The position numbers and the translations under genes were made by a program. The notes beneath the pieces were generated by a model that was not told the DNA's origin, ran no database searches, and was given only the letters and a program-made list of their open reading frames with translations. Of a DNA stretch of 64,000 bases, positions 26,633 through 37,080 are shown piece by piece. This stretch comes from Leptospira biflexa serovar Patoc strain 'Patoc 1 (Paris)'. GTDB taxonomy: Bacteria; Spirochaetota; Leptospiria; Leptospirales; Leptospiraceae. The DNA lies in NCBI RefSeq assembly GCF_000017685.1, contig NC_010602.1, forward strand, positions 434,001-498,000, written 5' to 3'. Every line of letters starts with the position of its first letter. Positions within the stretch are counted from its first letter, which is position 1.

Positions 26633-28398
26633 GTGTTACCAGATCAAAAACAATATCGAAACTTTCTTTTTACCTTTCTGTTTTTGATTTCTTTCCAACC
26701 GATCGTAAGCAAAGACCACATTGACTTACATTTAAAATGGTACCATCAATTTCAATTTGCTGGTTATTATACCGCACTTGCAAAAGGTTATTACCAAGAC
26801 GCAGGACTAGATGTATCCATCCATGAGAGTAAAAATGGATTGGAGGGCTTACACAAATTGGTTTCTGAAAAGGAAGCTCGTTATGGTGTTGGTACAAACG
26901 AAGTTTTATTACAATGGCATTCTGGCACACCTATTGTTGTGATTGCTGTGATTTTCCAACATTCACCAACAGTATTATTCACTAAAAAAACGCATTCGGA
27001 ACAGAGTCTGCAAAATTTAGTTGGGAAAAAGATCATGTTATCCCCGCATGTGTATGAAATACTTGCGTATCTAAAGAAGGAAAAATTAGATCCAACTAAC
27101 TTTATCGCGTTAGATCATAGTTTTCGATTTTTGGATTTAGTTGAGGGAAAAGTAGATGCCTTAGACGGATATTCTACAACTCAAATATATGAAATTCAAA
27201 AAACTGGATTTCCGCTCATGGTTTTTTCTCCAAGGACATCAGGGATTGATTTTTATGGAGATAATTTATTCACAAGTCAAATCGAAATTCAAAATCATCC
27301 AAAACGTGTAAAACTCTTTCGGGAAGCAAGCCTTCGTGGTTGGGAATATGCCATGGAAAACCAAGAAGAGATTGTAGAATTAATTTCCAAACAATATTCA
27401 AATCAAATTTCGAGGGAACAACTTTTATTCGAAGCAAAACAAATGGAACCTCTGATCCAACCATCGTTAGTCGAATTGGGTATTTCAAAGGTATCGTTGG
27501 AACAAACGATATTCCGAAAATTTAAAAATAGAAGTTCTAGAGCGAACGGAAGAAATTAGGTTAAGTAATGAAACATTAAACAAAATGAATCAACTCCTGG
27601 AGTTTAAACTCAATGAACTTACTGATGCCCAAGAAAAAATTTTAATATCAGAAAAATTAGCAACCATCGGAAATTTAACAGCGGGTATGGCTCATGAGCT
27701 AAATACTCCTTTAACCGCCATAATTTCATCCAATGCCACGATTGAGGAATTTCTGAAAATTAATTTCCAGAAAATTGTAAATAAGGTATTTGCATTTTCT
27801 GAAGAAGATAGGGAAAGATTCCATACATTACAAAAAGTTTATACCCAAATAAAAAATGAATATTTAAATGAGAATCAGGAAAACGATTTAAAAAAAGAAA
27901 TTCAAGTTAAATATGCTAAATCTCTGCAATCGATAGATCCGAATGAAACTGAAGAAATTGTTAGCTTAATCATAGATTCATTTGCATATTTATTGGGAGA
28001 AAATCTTAATTCAATACTTGGAACAAAAAAACAAAAGGAAATTTTGTCCCTCAGTGTAAACGTTGCCAATTTATTTGAATCAAGTTATGTGATTTCAATC
28101 GCTTCTGAAAGATTTACGAATGTAGTAAAGTCACTCAAGAAATATTTAATATCAGATGATGGGCCCATGGATCAAAGTGACCTTTTTGGACGAAGGTAGT
28201 GGTATACCAGAAGAAATCCAATCTTCAATCTTCGAACCATTCTTTACGACGAAGGAAGAAGGAGAGGGAGTTGGATTAGGCCTAAATATTTGTCAAAAAA
28301 TAGTAAACAAAATGAACGATCGAATCGAGTTTGAAACCCAACCAGGCAAAACAAAATTTATGATTTTTTTGTTAGCTGCTTACGATTCCGTTCCTTAG
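26633..28398 (+). pseudogene. broken NMT1-type sensor histidine kinase
   Basis: Three pieces in different frames make one decayed gene. 26633-27559 (GTG start after GAGAAG) is an export signal plus an NMT1/THI5-like substrate-binding domain (LKWYHQFQFAGYYTALAKGY). A coiled coil and HisKA follow at ~27510-28199 (LERTEEIRLSNETLN; LATIGNLTAGMAHELNTPLT with the phospho-His). 28156-28398 is the end of a HATPase ([33 protein letters not shown]). At ~27530 the end of the sensor and the expected membrane helix are missing, and at ~28170 the N-box half of the ATPase is missing. Both losses shift the frame, so the kinase cannot be active. The end overlaps the convergent acyltransferase by 41 bases. Confidence 0.85.
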
Positions 28399-29569
28399 AT
28401 TCAAGTATCGATTTCCATTTTAAGAATGGAAACTCAATCATTATATATAAAACTGTGCTCACCAAAAATGTAAGAAGAAAAAAATGTAATGTTGCGATCC
28501 CAAATTGACCCGGAGTGATATAACCATTTTTTTGAAAAGGTTTTACCAAAGTTTGGAAAGCAAAAGGTGCCAGTAAAAGATTCCAAAGATACATCGTGTA
28601 ACTTAATCTTGCTATGGGACGAAATAAAAAGAAACTGAGAAATGATTGAAAATGATTGTTTCCTAAAATTGCGACTAACAAAAAAAGAGCAAAAGATATA
28701 TTATAAAAATTGTATGAAAAAATTGTTGTATAGGTTCCAATTTGATTCGTGATAAAATAGAAGTTTGTGGCATAAATTACAAAGGCAATGAGTAGAATAT
28801 ACTGCCAATACTTTTGCAATTTTTTCATTAAATCTAGATGAGATGAGATTTCCATTATGAGGATGCCAGCCATAAGGTCATCAAAACGGATATGGAACGC
28901 ATGAAAAGCTTCCGTATAGGAACCATATTGATTATAATAAATGATTCTGAAAAGCATTGGAATGGAATATAAGATACTTAATAAAACAAACCTCTGTTTG
29001 AAATTGAAACGAAATAAAAAAATCCCTGCAACAAATGGAAAGAGTAAATAAAATTTTTCTTCAATGGATAAAGACCACGTATGGATGTTGTAACTTGGAA
29101 AATAATCTGATAAATAAAGTAAGTCAAATTTGAAGTTTTTATATGATTCGATTAATGATAGCGCGGAACTTTGTGCGGTAGGGTTTAATGAAAGGTTGGA
29201 ACCACCTTTTTTTAAGATCGCTGTAACAAGTAAATATGTAATGATTAGATAAAAATAATAAGCTGGAAAAATACGGAGACTTCTTTTGATAAAGAAAAGT
29301 TTAAAATTGATTTCTGAATTTTGGTTCCATTCTTTTTTGAGGCCTCCGGAAATCAAATATCCACTGAGAACAAAAAATAAAGCAACTCCAGAATCTAGTG
29401 TATCGAAGAATTTTGTAATTCCTAGTTCTCCCCAGCCTATCATTTGTAAGCTTGGAACAGTGTGAAATAATAATACACTAATGATTGCCAATGCTCTCAG
29501 TCCATTTAGAGATTCGTTTTCTCCAGTTTTTTGAACCCAAATGGATTGAACTATTTTCCAAATTCTCAT
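28358..29569 (-). CDS. acyltransferase 3 family (OafA/YrhL-like) membrane protein
   Basis: This 403-residue polytopic protein has about ten membrane helices. It starts with the family motif LNGLRALAIISVLLFHTVPS (~residue 20; the R-x10-H pair is the catalytic signature) and contains SGYLISGGLKKEW, the RSLRIFPAYYFYL motif and WSLSIEEKFYLLFP. Such enzymes move acetyl or other acyl groups onto surface sugars such as LPS O-antigen or peptidoglycan at the inner membrane. The acceptor is unknown. It is not next to polysaccharide genes here. Confidence 0.88.
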   Translation of the reverse strand: MRIWKIVQSIWVQKTGENESLNGLRALAIISVLLFHTVPSLQMIGWGELGITKFFDTLDSGVALFFVLSGYLISGGLKKEWNQNSEINFKLFFIKRSLRIFPAYYFYLIITYLLVTAILKKGGSNLSLNPTAQSSALSLIESYKNFKFDLLYLSDYFPSYNIHTWSLSIEEKFYLLFPFVAGIFLFRFNFKQRFVLLSILYSIPMLFRIIYYNQYGSYTEAFHAFHIRFDDLMAGILIMEISSHLDLMKKLQKYWQYILLIAFVIYATNFYFITNQIGTYTTIFSYNFYNISFALFLLVAILGNNHFQSFLSFFLFRPIARLSYTMYLWNLLLAPFAFQTLVKPFQKNGYITPGQFGIATLHFFLLTFLVSTVLYIMIEFPFLKWKSILESKERNRKQLTKKS

Positions 29570-29749
29570 AACAGATTGTAACCTTTATCAATGAAGAAAT
29601 AAAAGATACCACTTCACGTCGAGTTTATTTTCGTTGGAAATACATAGGGTTAGATTTAAAAAAATATCTTTTTTACTTTACTTTTTCGAAACAAATCATC
29701 TTATTTTGCCTGATTCAAGAATAGAAAAAGATAAGGTAGGTAAATTTAT

Positions 29750-30046
29750 ATGGCTTTCCAAGATGCGATCAAAGTTTGTTTTCAAAAGTATATTGAGTTT
29801 AATGGCAAAGCGAAACGACCCGAGTTTTGGTATTGGGTAGCGTTTACATTTGTTGTCAGTTTTTTATTCAGTATGTTCCTTCCCATCATTGGAATGGTCT
29901 TCTCTCTGGCCGTTTTCCTTCCAAGTATCAGCGTAGCAGTGAGAAGATTACACGATGTAGGAATGAGTGGCTGGTGGCTACTCATTGGACTTACGGGAAT
30001 TGGTTTACTTGTTCTCATTTTCTTTTGGGCTCAAAAAGGAAAATAA
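29750..30046 (+). CDS. DUF805 small membrane protein (98 aa)
   Basis: The N-terminus FQKYIEFNGKAKRPEFWYWV and the motif SISVAVRRLHDVGMSGWWLL are the hallmarks of DUF805 (YhaH-like) inner-membrane proteins with three to four helices. It ends with an FFWAQKGK tail. AGGTAGG precedes the ATG. The family function is not established. It is monocistronic, and the GC-rich repeat at 30096 follows. Confidence 0.85.
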   Translation: MAFQDAIKVCFQKYIEFNGKAKRPEFWYWVAFTFVVSFLFSMFLPIIGMVFSLAVFLPSISVAVRRLHDVGMSGWWLLIGLTGIGLLVLIFFWAQKGK

Positions 30047-30095
30047 TTTCGATTTAAAGTTCTGTTTGGTATTTTCAATGTACAAATGTTTGTGC

Positions 30096-30181
30096 GTTAG
30101 GGACAAGTAGGGCTTGGTCACCTGCCATTGTTAAATGGTGGGTGACGGGAGCGAAAGCGCACCCCGGATTGGCCCGACCCG
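30096..30181. repeat. GC-rich hairpin repeat, type B
   Basis: This block shares words with the one at 4783-4859 (GTTAGGGACAAGTAGGGC resembles GAGGGATAGTAAGGGC, and both end in GCCCGACCCG). It has a longer central hairpin: GTCACCTGCCATT, loop GTTA, AATGGTGGGTGAC, 13 pairs including two G-U. It lies between the DUF805 gene and the convergent DUF1801 gene and could also serve as a transcription stop. Confidence 0.5.
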
Positions 30182-30227
30182 TATCCAAATCATTTATAAT
30201 TTGAATCGAATTGGGAACGCCCCGATA

Positions 30228-30629
30228 TTACTTTTTTGGTTTATATATGGTTAGATCAATTTCGATCGCATTTTGTAGGAAGGGGATCAAAATGAATTCG
30301 TTAACATCATCTACTGAATGATAAGTGATGCAATATACTTGTTTTCTGTTTTCACGTTCTAAAATTTGTTTTGGATCGTTTAACAAATAACCATTACAAA
30401 AACCAAATTGTACACCTGATTTTGGACCTGGTTTGATGGATGCCGGCCATATGAAACACACCCTACTGTTTTGAAAATAATAGAGTACCGAATAGGAGAT
30501 TTTTTCTTCTAAACTTGTATACGGTTTCAGAATTTCCTTTAATTTGGTTACGATCTCTAGTTCAGTTTTTGTGATACTCGAGTAAAAAACTTCGATACCA
30601 TTTTTTGGGTTTGAAGTTGAAGATTTCAT
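30228..30629 (-). CDS. DUF1801 domain protein (133 aa)
   Basis: This small soluble protein has the DUF1801/YdhG pattern: KISYSVLYYFQNSRVCFIWP (~residues 43-62), then FGFCNGYLLNDPKQILERENR, then a conserved aromatic/hydrophobic tail. The family fold is that of a small iron-chaperone-like (frataxin-like) domain, but the function is not established. It starts one base after the stop of the upstream secreted protein gene and is probably co-transcribed with it. Confidence 0.75.
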   Translation of the reverse strand: MKSSTSNPKNGIEVFYSSITKTELEIVTKLKEILKPYTSLEEKISYSVLYYFQNSRVCFIWPASIKPGPKSGVQFGFCNGYLLNDPKQILERENRKQVYCITYHSVDDVNEFILIPFLQNAIEIDLTIYKPKK

Positions 30630-30630
30630 T

Positions 30631-31524
30631 TTATTTTTCTTTTTCCAAGATACTTTGGTAGATGTTCTTTTGATTTTTGGTATGTTTTACTTGGTTGGAG
30701 GCGAACGTAAATAAATAAGATTTTTCTTCTTCAGATGCCAATCGACTGATTTCAGATCCAGTTGGATAACCTCCACAACCATCGTGTGACCATTCGAAGT
30801 AAATATCAGTTTCGGTTTCTTTGATGATGTGGAAGTATAAATCATTACAATCTTTTGAAAGTTCTGTTTTGACAGCCTTCATGAATTCGTGTCTGTTAGA
30901 AGTTCCAATCTGTTTTAAGAGTGTGAATCGGTAAAGTTCAGACCAAACAGGATTGTTTGTGCCTTCTGGAAACAATTCTAACATCGTTATGATCTCATCG
31001 TCTTCGGAATGTCCAATGATCCATTTCCTACCATCAAAATTTCGATGGAAAGGTATTTTGACCAAATCTTTTTTGATGCCAAAGTTTTTTTCCATAAACA
31101 ATCGTAGGCTTACCTTGGTATCTTCAGAAAAATTAATGGGAATGTTTAGAAATTTTGTTTCACCTTTATGATTGGTGACTTCGATTGTAAAAAATTTACT
31201 AGTGTTACCAGATTCAAAAATCCAATTGTATTCTTCTTCGATTAATGCCTTACTTTCAATTGAGAAATTCCCTTTTTTGAGATTTTGAATCTCGGAAAAA
31301 TATTCCTTTTTTTCCTTCCCATTCAATTCGAAGCCACGAATTGATTTCAGTTGATCTATCTTTATTTCTGCAGAAAAATTCCAACGAATCGATGTTCCAT
31401 CAATGATGGGTCCTAAACTTTTGGATACGATCCATTCATTTTCCAGTTGTGGTTTGACTTGTGCATAAAGGTAAAAATGGAAAAAAACAATGGTGAAAAA
31501 TGAGACAAATAGAATGCGTTTCAT
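30631..31524 (-). CDS. uncharacterised exported protein (297 aa)
   Basis: The N-terminal MKRILFVSFFTIVFFHFYLYAQ is a type I signal peptide, probably cut after YAQ. The mature protein is rich in beta-forming, charged segments, with a late run EWSHDGCGGYPTGSEISRLA. No domain is recognised. It is the first gene of a two-gene unit with the DUF1801 gene (one base apart) and is probably periplasmic or outer-membrane associated. Confidence 0.65.
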   Translation of the reverse strand: MKRILFVSFFTIVFFHFYLYAQVKPQLENEWIVSKSLGPIIDGTSIRWNFSAEIKIDQLKSIRGFELNGKEKKEYFSEIQNLKKGNFSIESKALIEEEYNWIFESGNTSKFFTIEVTNHKGETKFLNIPINFSEDTKVSLRLFMEKNFGIKKDLVKIPFHRNFDGRKWIIGHSEDDEIITMLELFPEGTNNPVWSELYRFTLLKQIGTSNRHEFMKAVKTELSKDCNDLYFHIIKETETDIYFEWSHDGCGGYPTGSEISRLASEEEKSYLFTFASNQVKHTKNQKNIYQSILEKEK

Positions 31525-31707
31525 TGGTAACCTATAAAAGAAGTTTGATGCGAATTAAAATTTAGGAACATTAATTGGAATCGTCAATCAAATCATAAGA
31601 ATGACTTGGAAATTCAGTGGGATGTGTAGTGAAAATGGTGATATTGGGATCGAAAGTGAATGTGCTTAGGGAAGGTTTTGAAAAAAATTTGTTCGAATGG
31701 AAATGAA

Positions 31708-32814
31708 TTAGGTTTTAGATTGAGGTTCTGTTTTTGTCATTTGGTCAAGTGGACTTTTGATATTTTCCAATCGGCTTCTTGCCACCTTAGTATAAATTTG
31801 AGTTGTTCGGACACTTGAGTGTCCGAGAAGGGTTTGAATCATTCTTAAATCAGTTCCAAGTTCTAACAAATGTGTGGCGAACGCATGCCTTAGGCTATGG
31901 AATGTTACTTTTTTTGTGATTTTTGCTTTCGCGGCTGCTTGGTTAAATATTGTTTCTGCTGTTCTGATATGAAGAGGTTTTGTTCCAGCTCCGGGAAATA
32001 ACCAAGGGATGTTTTTCACTTCGTTATAACTATATTTCAACAATAAATTATATTCTCTGATTTTTAAATATTCTTGGAGTTCAAAGACTAATGAATTGGC
32101 AAGTATTGTGTAACGATCTTTTTTTCCTTTGCCTTGTGTGATTCGGATCATATTTCTCTCGAGATCTATGTCTTTGGTTTTTAAGTGAATGACTTCGCTG
32201 ACTCGTAAACCAGCTGAATAACTGATCAGTAACAACATTTTGTGTTTTATGTTTGGCAAGGAATTAAAAATTGCCCGTGTTTCTTCCGCAGAAAGAACCT
32301 CTGGTAACTTGACATCAGACTTGATTTTTGGAAATTTGAGATGTTTCATTTGTTGTCTGACATCTCTAAAATAAAATATAAATGCTTGTCTTGCTCCCCT
32401 TATGGTTGCTGACTTAACTGTCTTTTCTTTCACTTGAAAATCTAAATAATTTTCAAGATCCCTTGAGTTGATATTGATCGGTAATTTTTCCGTAAATAGT
32501 AACAAACGATAAAGGTGAGAGTAATAGGTTTTGGTTGTACAAAAGGAAAAATTTCGCTCTCGGGCTGCTCGAAAAAAATCTTCCAATATTCCACATTGTT
32601 TTGGAATTTCATTCAATAAGTATCTGATATCATAGTGCGAAAAGTCAGCTAATACACGTTTAATGGAGGATAGATCACTTGGGAAAGACCAAGTTTTATC
32701 TTCTGGATGGTACATCGCTTTGGGAATGGATTTTACAATTTTGATATACAATTCCGAATAAGGAAACTGTAAATGGAAACGTTTATCATTCATAACATAT
32801 CTGAGTTTGATCAT
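31708..32814 (-). CDS. tyrosine recombinase (phage integrase family)
   Basis: This site-specific recombinase has the complete catalytic set: Arg in SYSAGLRVSEVIHL, Lys in the GKGKKDRYT hairpin, HSLRHAFATHLLE (H-x-x-R), LLGHSSVRTTQIYTKV (H and the Tyr nucleophile). A SAM-like core-binding domain comes before (RNFSFCTTKTYYSHLYRLLL). The first ~75 residues form an extra small domain (KIVKSIPKAMYHPEDKTWSF) resembling the HARP-like heads of some integrases. ATG 32814 is preferred. The frame continues to 33051, but that extension translates the palindromic repeat at 32957-32999. No phage or cassette genes are beside it, so its target is unknown. Confidence 0.88.
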   Translation of the reverse strand: MIKLRYVMNDKRFHLQFPYSELYIKIVKSIPKAMYHPEDKTWSFPSDLSSIKRVLADFSHYDIRYLLNEIPKQCGILEDFFRAARERNFSFCTTKTYYSHLYRLLLFTEKLPININSRDLENYLDFQVKEKTVKSATIRGARQAFIFYFRDVRQQMKHLKFPKIKSDVKLPEVLSAEETRAIFNSLPNIKHKMLLLISYSAGLRVSEVIHLKTKDIDLERNMIRITQGKGKKDRYTILANSLVFELQEYLKIREYNLLLKYSYNEVKNIPWLFPGAGTKPLHIRTAETIFNQAAAKAKITKKVTFHSLRHAFATHLLELGTDLRMIQTLLGHSSVRTTQIYTKVARSRLENIKSPLDQMTKTEPQSKT

Positions 32815-32956
32815 AAAACACCTAACCTCTATTGATTCATAGAGATAGGTGGTCTGTGCCTTCTTTGGTTCTGGATATGGTGTGATTTTTTGCGAAATCG
32901 CGGGAAAATGTTGGTGAATGGAGATTTGGTGATCGGTTTGAGGTGCGAATCTAGTC

Positions 32957-32999
32957 TCCCCGCCCTGAATTGGGTGGGGTTCTAGACCCGCCACCCAAT
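32957..32999. repeat. palindromic repeat with two competing hairpins
   Basis: ATTGGGTGG (32969-32977) pairs with CCACCCAAT (32991-32999) around a GG-TTCTAGA-CC core. The same GGGTGGGG can instead pair upstream with CCCCGCCC (32958-32965) across a TGAATT loop. The two folds exclude each other. It lies in the leader of the recombinase gene, between it and the divergent small membrane gene. Translated, it gives the low-complexity words PPNSGRG / PHPIQGG, which are not real protein. Confidence 0.6.
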
Positions 33000-33110
33000 A
33001 CGCTCCCTCTATCACAGTATTTCCCAACTTCCAAACCAAAACCGAGCTCAAAGGTTTTTTTTCTTGGAAAGTTCATCCTTTTGCACAGTATGAAATCTAG
33101 AAGGAGTTTT

Positions 33111-33326
33111 ATGAATTTAGTCACAGTCGGATTAGGCATTTTTTTTATCATTTATGGAATCACAACCTATGTTTTGCGTCTTTATAAACCCAGTTTTTTT
33201 TGGAAACTAGAACCAATGAAACAAAAATGGGGAGAAAAAAGAGGATACTTCATTCACGTTTTTAGTTATTCCATTTTGCCCGTGATTTTGGGAATTGTGT
33301 ACACAATTTTAGGAATTCGTGGTTAA
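33111..33326 (+). CDS. small two-helix membrane protein (71 aa)
   Basis: ATG 33111 follows a perfect AAGGAG six bases upstream, which decides the start over the longer frame from 32970. Two hydrophobic helices (LVTVGLGIFFIIYGITTYVL and FSYSILPVILGIVYTILGI) flank a basic loop (KPSFFWKLEPMKQKWGEKRG). The function is unknown. It is divergent from the recombinase and convergent with nadB. Confidence 0.7.
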   Translation: MNLVTVGLGIFFIIYGITTYVLRLYKPSFFWKLEPMKQKWGEKRGYFIHVFSYSILPVILGIVYTILGIRG

Positions 33327-33396
33327 TCAATAATTCATATAAGATTTGTTATGTGGGCGCCTCCAATTTTTACTTGAAAAAATAATTTTTACAATA

Positions 33397-33456
33397 GGGA
33401 CCGGGCCCTTCGCTACAATCTTTCTCATAACGAGAAAGGATTTCCGCTTCGGTCCC
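33397..33456. repeat. intergenic stem-loop between the small membrane gene and nadB
   Basis: GGGACCG (33397-33403) pairs with CGGTCCC (33450-33456). Inside, AATCTTTCTC pairs with GAGAAAGGATT (one bulge) around ATAAC. The GC-rich outer and AT-rich inner stems form a long rod-like structure in the ~140-base gap between two convergent genes. It may be a terminator, but it has no T-run, so a dispersed repeat is as likely. Confidence 0.5.
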
Positions 33457-33470
33457 TGGCGCAGGACTTT

Positions 33471-35072
33471 TTATAATTTATGAGATAGGATTGTATCTTG
33501 TCTGGATGGGGTGCGATCTTCTGGGTAATCCGTGCTAAAATGAAGCCCTCGGCTTTCCTTCCGTAAAAGTGCCGATCTCACAATCAACTCAGCAACCTTT
33601 ACTAAATTACGAAGTTCTAATAAACCTAGTGAAACAGTGGTTCGATTGTAGTAGTCTTTCACTTCTTCTGAGATCAGTTTCAAGCGGCGAAGTGCCCGTT
33701 CCAATCGCATGTCTGAACGAACGATTCCAACATAATTACTCATGATGGTTTTGATTTCGATTAGGTCATGTGAGATGAGAACCCATTCTTCCGTATTGGT
33801 AGTTCCTTCTTTATTCCAATCTGGAATCAAATCAGTTTCCGAAGAATAGTTTAGTTTCCCTTGGGACCGAATGTCTTCTGCAATTCGATGGGAAAAAACC
33901 AAACACTCCAATAAACTATTCGAAGCCAATCGGTTCCCACCATGCACTCCCGTACATGTAGTTTCACCACAAGCATACAAATCGGCTATGTTAGTTCGTC
34001 CAAGAAGGTCGGTGGCAACACCACCGCACATATAATGCGCTGCAGGAACCACAGGAATAGGATCCGTTGTGATATCAATACCTAACTTTTTACATCGTTC
34101 GTAAATCGAAGGGAAATGGCTGATGATGTCGTTTGCGGGTCTGTGTGTGATATCAAGCAGAACATGAGGTTCTCCTCTTTTTTTCATCGTGTCGTCGATG
34201 GCTCGTGCCACGATATCTCTTGGTGCCAATTCTCCCAAAGTATGATAATCTTTCATAAATGGCCGACCACCTATTTCGCGTAAGATGCCACCATGGCCAC
34301 GAACGGCTTCTGAGATTAAAAAACTATTCCCTTGTTCGTGGAATAAGGATGTGGGATGGAACTGGTAAAATTCCATGTTTTTGACAATGGCTCCAGCTCG
34401 ATAGGCACTTGCAACTCCGTCACCAGTTGCGATATTCGGATTGGTTGTATGAAGATAGACTTGGCCTGCTCCACCGGTTGCTAAAATAGTTTTTTTAGCA
34501 AGGACTGGAAAAACTTCCCCAGTTTCAGTATCAACAATATAGGCACCATAACATCGTAATGGTAGGTTGTCTTTGTCTTTTAAATGATGTTTGGTGATTA
34601 AATCTACACAGGCATGGTTTTCTAAAATTCGGATATTTGGATTTGAATGGACGTTGTCGAGTAATGATTGTTCAACAGCACTTCCTGTTCGGTCAAGTGA
34701 ATGGATGATCCTATTTTTACTATGACCACCTTCACGAGCCAAATCCAATTCACCAGTTTGGTTTCTGGTAAATGGTACCCCTAATTCTAAAAGTTCTTTG
34801 ACTCGAGTGGGTCCTTCTTCTACCAAAACACGAACTGCTTCGAGATCACATAATCCAGCACCTGATTCCAAGGTGTCCTTGATGTGTTCTTCAAATTTGT
34901 CCTGATCGTCAAAAACAGAAGCAATACCACCTTGTGCATAGTTGGTATTGGATTCATAGTCAGCTTTTTTGGTGACAACAACGACCGAACCAAGCGGAGC
35001 CAATTTTAATGCGGTAAAGAGTCCACTCACTCCGCTTCCAATGATCAGGAAATCTGATTTAATTCGTGTCAC
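33471..35072 (-). CDS. nadB: L-aspartate oxidase NadB
   Basis: This FAD enzyme oxidises L-aspartate to iminoaspartate, the first step of de novo NAD synthesis with NadA. The 533 residues show the N-terminal dinucleotide-binding motif [18 protein letters not shown], the histidyl substrate region [31 protein letters not shown], and the C-terminal flavoprotein signature [20 protein letters not shown]. It is in the succinate dehydrogenase/fumarate reductase flavoprotein superfamily. The HSLDRTG run and the length favour NadB. nadA and nadC are not in the window. Confidence 0.95.
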   Translation of the reverse strand: MTRIKSDFLIIGSGVSGLFTALKLAPLGSVVVVTKKADYESNTNYAQGGIASVFDDQDKFEEHIKDTLESGAGLCDLEAVRVLVEEGPTRVKELLELGVPFTRNQTGELDLAREGGHSKNRIIHSLDRTGSAVEQSLLDNVHSNPNIRILENHACVDLITKHHLKDKDNLPLRCYGAYIVDTETGEVFPVLAKKTILATGGAGQVYLHTTNPNIATGDGVASAYRAGAIVKNMEFYQFHPTSLFHEQGNSFLISEAVRGHGGILREIGGRPFMKDYHTLGELAPRDIVARAIDDTMKKRGEPHVLLDITHRPANDIISHFPSIYERCKKLGIDITTDPIPVVPAAHYMCGGVATDLLGRTNIADLYACGETTCTGVHGGNRLASNSLLECLVFSHRIAEDIRSQGKLNYSSETDLIPDWNKEGTTNTEEWVLISHDLIEIKTIMSNYVGIVRSDMRLERALRRLKLISEEVKDYYNRTTVSLGLLELRNLVKVAELIVRSALLRKESRGLHFSTDYPEDRTPSRQDTILSHKL

Positions 35073-35123
35073 ATTCTATCCAATTGTATTCAAAATACTT
35101 TCAATAAAATCCCAATTAGGAAT

Positions 35124-36968
35124 CTATGATTTTGTATTGATCATCCCTTCGATATAATCCAAACTTCGAATCAACATATAATCCGGTTTGATGGCATCAT
35201 TGGAATGTTCTTTCAAATACGTATCTGCCTTTCCATTCTTTTTGGCATAGTCTTTGATCGCATTGATATTGAATCGAGACTTAACAACTCCTTCGTGAGG
35301 GATGAGTGGTAAGTGGTTCCACATATCTTCTTCACGGTATCGGAAAGGGAAGGTTCCATCTGCTTCTTCTGAAACTTCGATGTCTGGTGAGACTCCTACC
35401 ACTTGGATGGTTTTTCCAGATGGAGAATAGTATCTCGCATTGGTAATTTTTAAGAGATAATTTGGATTATTATCTAATTTTTTGAGTGTTTGAACTGTTG
35501 CTTTTCCAAAGGTTCTTTCCCCAAGTAAAATTCCTCTTCCATGGTGTTGGATGGCACTGGCAACAATTTCAGATGCGGAGGCAGATTTAGAATTCATAAG
35601 AATTGCTAACGGTAGTTTTGTGATATCTTTGATTTTTGCAGGTTTTTCTTCATCACTTCTTCCAGGAGTTCTTGTAGAAACAATGATTCCTTTTTCGATA
35701 AACATATCTGCGATATCGACTGCTAAATCTAAATACCCACCAGAGTTACCACGTAAATCCAAAATAACGGCCTTAAGTGGTTTTCCATTCTCTTTTGCCG
35801 TTCTTTCCATTTCAGCAAGTGCATCTGCAATTTGAGTATCAATTGGTGGTTCCCCATTTCCAGGTTTTACAAATCCTGTCAGTTTGATATAAGCCACTTG
35901 TGGATTTTCTTTTACGAGATGGTAGGTAACATTTTTGATTGTGATTTTATCACGAATCACTTCGATATCAATTTTTCCTGTATTCCCTTTTCGAGAGATG
36001 GTTAACACAACTTTGGTGGCTTTAGGTCCTTTGATTTTTTTAACCACTTTATCAAGGGATAAATTTTTGATGAGTTTACCATCTACAGCCACAATGTTAT
36101 CTCCACTGCGGATTCCGGCTTTGAGGGCCGGGCTACCTTCTAATGGATTTTCAACGATGACTTCTCGGCTTCCTCCACCAGAAAGGATAGCTCCGATTCC
36201 TTCAAAGGAACCATCGCTGATTTTGGACATGGATTCTTCCCAAACTTCCTCTAAAAATACATTGGAGTGTGGATCGAGAGAATTGAGATAACCATTTGCC
36301 GCCGCAACAAACACTTGTTCCATGCGGAACTCTTTTTTGTCTTCTTCCTCGTCATCGGGAAGTTCCCCATCAAGTTCTACTAATCCTTTTAAAACTGGAG
36401 TTTTGTATTTTTCTAAATTGTCTTGGATGTATGTAACGACTCGGTCAAAATCTTTTCTGGAAAAATTGATTTCTTCCCAACGTGCAGAGATGACTGATTT
36501 TTTTAATTTTTCTTTTTCGATCAGTTTTTTGAGCTCTGCATCTGATAACTTACGGTTTTCATTTTTTTTCCGTTTTTCTTTTTGGATTTTTTCCACCTGG
36601 GCATAATCAGGATCAAAAACTACAAATTTATCAGAAGGAGAGATTTTGAACGTAGTTCCTGGCCAAAGGTCCTCTTTATCGTCGTATTTTTCTCTCTCTT
36701 TAAAATAACTTTCCGGATAAATATAAAGCGGATGGGGTAAACTTAAAAAAGCAAAACTGGCTGCATCCGTGTAAGCTCGGTTGACATTGATGTGTTTGTC
36801 AATATACAGTTTGTCCACTGTTCGAATGACTGTTTCGAAGTCTACGTATGTGAAATTGGTCTCGCGGTTTTGCGCTTTTTTCGCTTCTGGTTCGCAGGAA
36901 ATAAACCCAACTGGGAGGGCAAAACTTAGAAGGGTGAAAAAGGAAAGTAGATAAACAAATCGTTTCAA
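35124..36968 (-). CDS. C-terminal processing protease (S41, tail-specific), lipoprotein
   Basis: This periplasmic serine protease degrades or trims proteins from their C-termini. A lipoprotein-type signal (FISC, Cys ~25) is followed by a helical N-domain (~40-230), a PDZ domain (~255-335: [20 protein letters not shown]) and the S41 catalytic domain. The nucleophile Ser is in [20 protein letters not shown], with the Lys in [11 protein letters not shown] and the substrate-site run [19 protein letters not shown]. At 614 residues it is longer than a minimal CtpA because of the lysine-rich N-domain. The gene is alone, 51 bases beyond nadB on the same strand. Confidence 0.93.
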   Translation of the reverse strand: MKRFVYLLSFFTLLSFALPVGFISCEPEAKKAQNRETNFTYVDFETVIRTVDKLYIDKHINVNRAYTDAASFAFLSLPHPLYIYPESYFKEREKYDDKEDLWPGTTFKISPSDKFVVFDPDYAQVEKIQKEKRKKNENRKLSDAELKKLIEKEKLKKSVISARWEEINFSRKDFDRVVTYIQDNLEKYKTPVLKGLVELDGELPDDEEEDKKEFRMEQVFVAAANGYLNSLDPHSNVFLEEVWEESMSKISDGSFEGIGAILSGGGSREVIVENPLEGSPALKAGIRSGDNIVAVDGKLIKNLSLDKVVKKIKGPKATKVVLTISRKGNTGKIDIEVIRDKITIKNVTYHLVKENPQVAYIKLTGFVKPGNGEPPIDTQIADALAEMERTAKENGKPLKAVILDLRGNSGGYLDLAVDIADMFIEKGIIVSTRTPGRSDEEKPAKIKDITKLPLAILMNSKSASASEIVASAIQHHGRGILLGERTFGKATVQTLKKLDNNPNYLLKITNARYYSPSGKTIQVVGVSPDIEVSEEADGTFPFRYREEDMWNHLPLIPHEGVVKSRFNINAIKDYAKKNGKADTYLKEHSNDAIKPDYMLIRSLDYIEGMINTKS

Positions 36969-37080
36969 TGGATCTCTCGTTTCGTGAATAGATTATCCTA
37001 AGAATTTCCGAATTTCCAGCGTAGGCAACACAAAAAAAATCGGGACAAATCTAGGACTCATGTATAACATAGACGGTGAC

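Noticed and set aside
32957..32999. Integron attC site near the recombinase
   Set aside because: The arms read ATTGGGT...ACCCAAT, the reverse order of an attC (RYYYAAC...GTTRRRY), and there is no cassette array.
32815..33051. 79-residue N-terminal extension of the tyrosine recombinase
   Set aside because: It translates the palindromic repeat (WVAGLEPHPIQGG-type words) and is not protein-like; ATG 32814 is a better start.
31708..33051. Prophage or genomic island around the tyrosine recombinase
   Set aside because: The neighbours are ordinary chromosomal genes and no phage structural, replication or plasmid genes are present.
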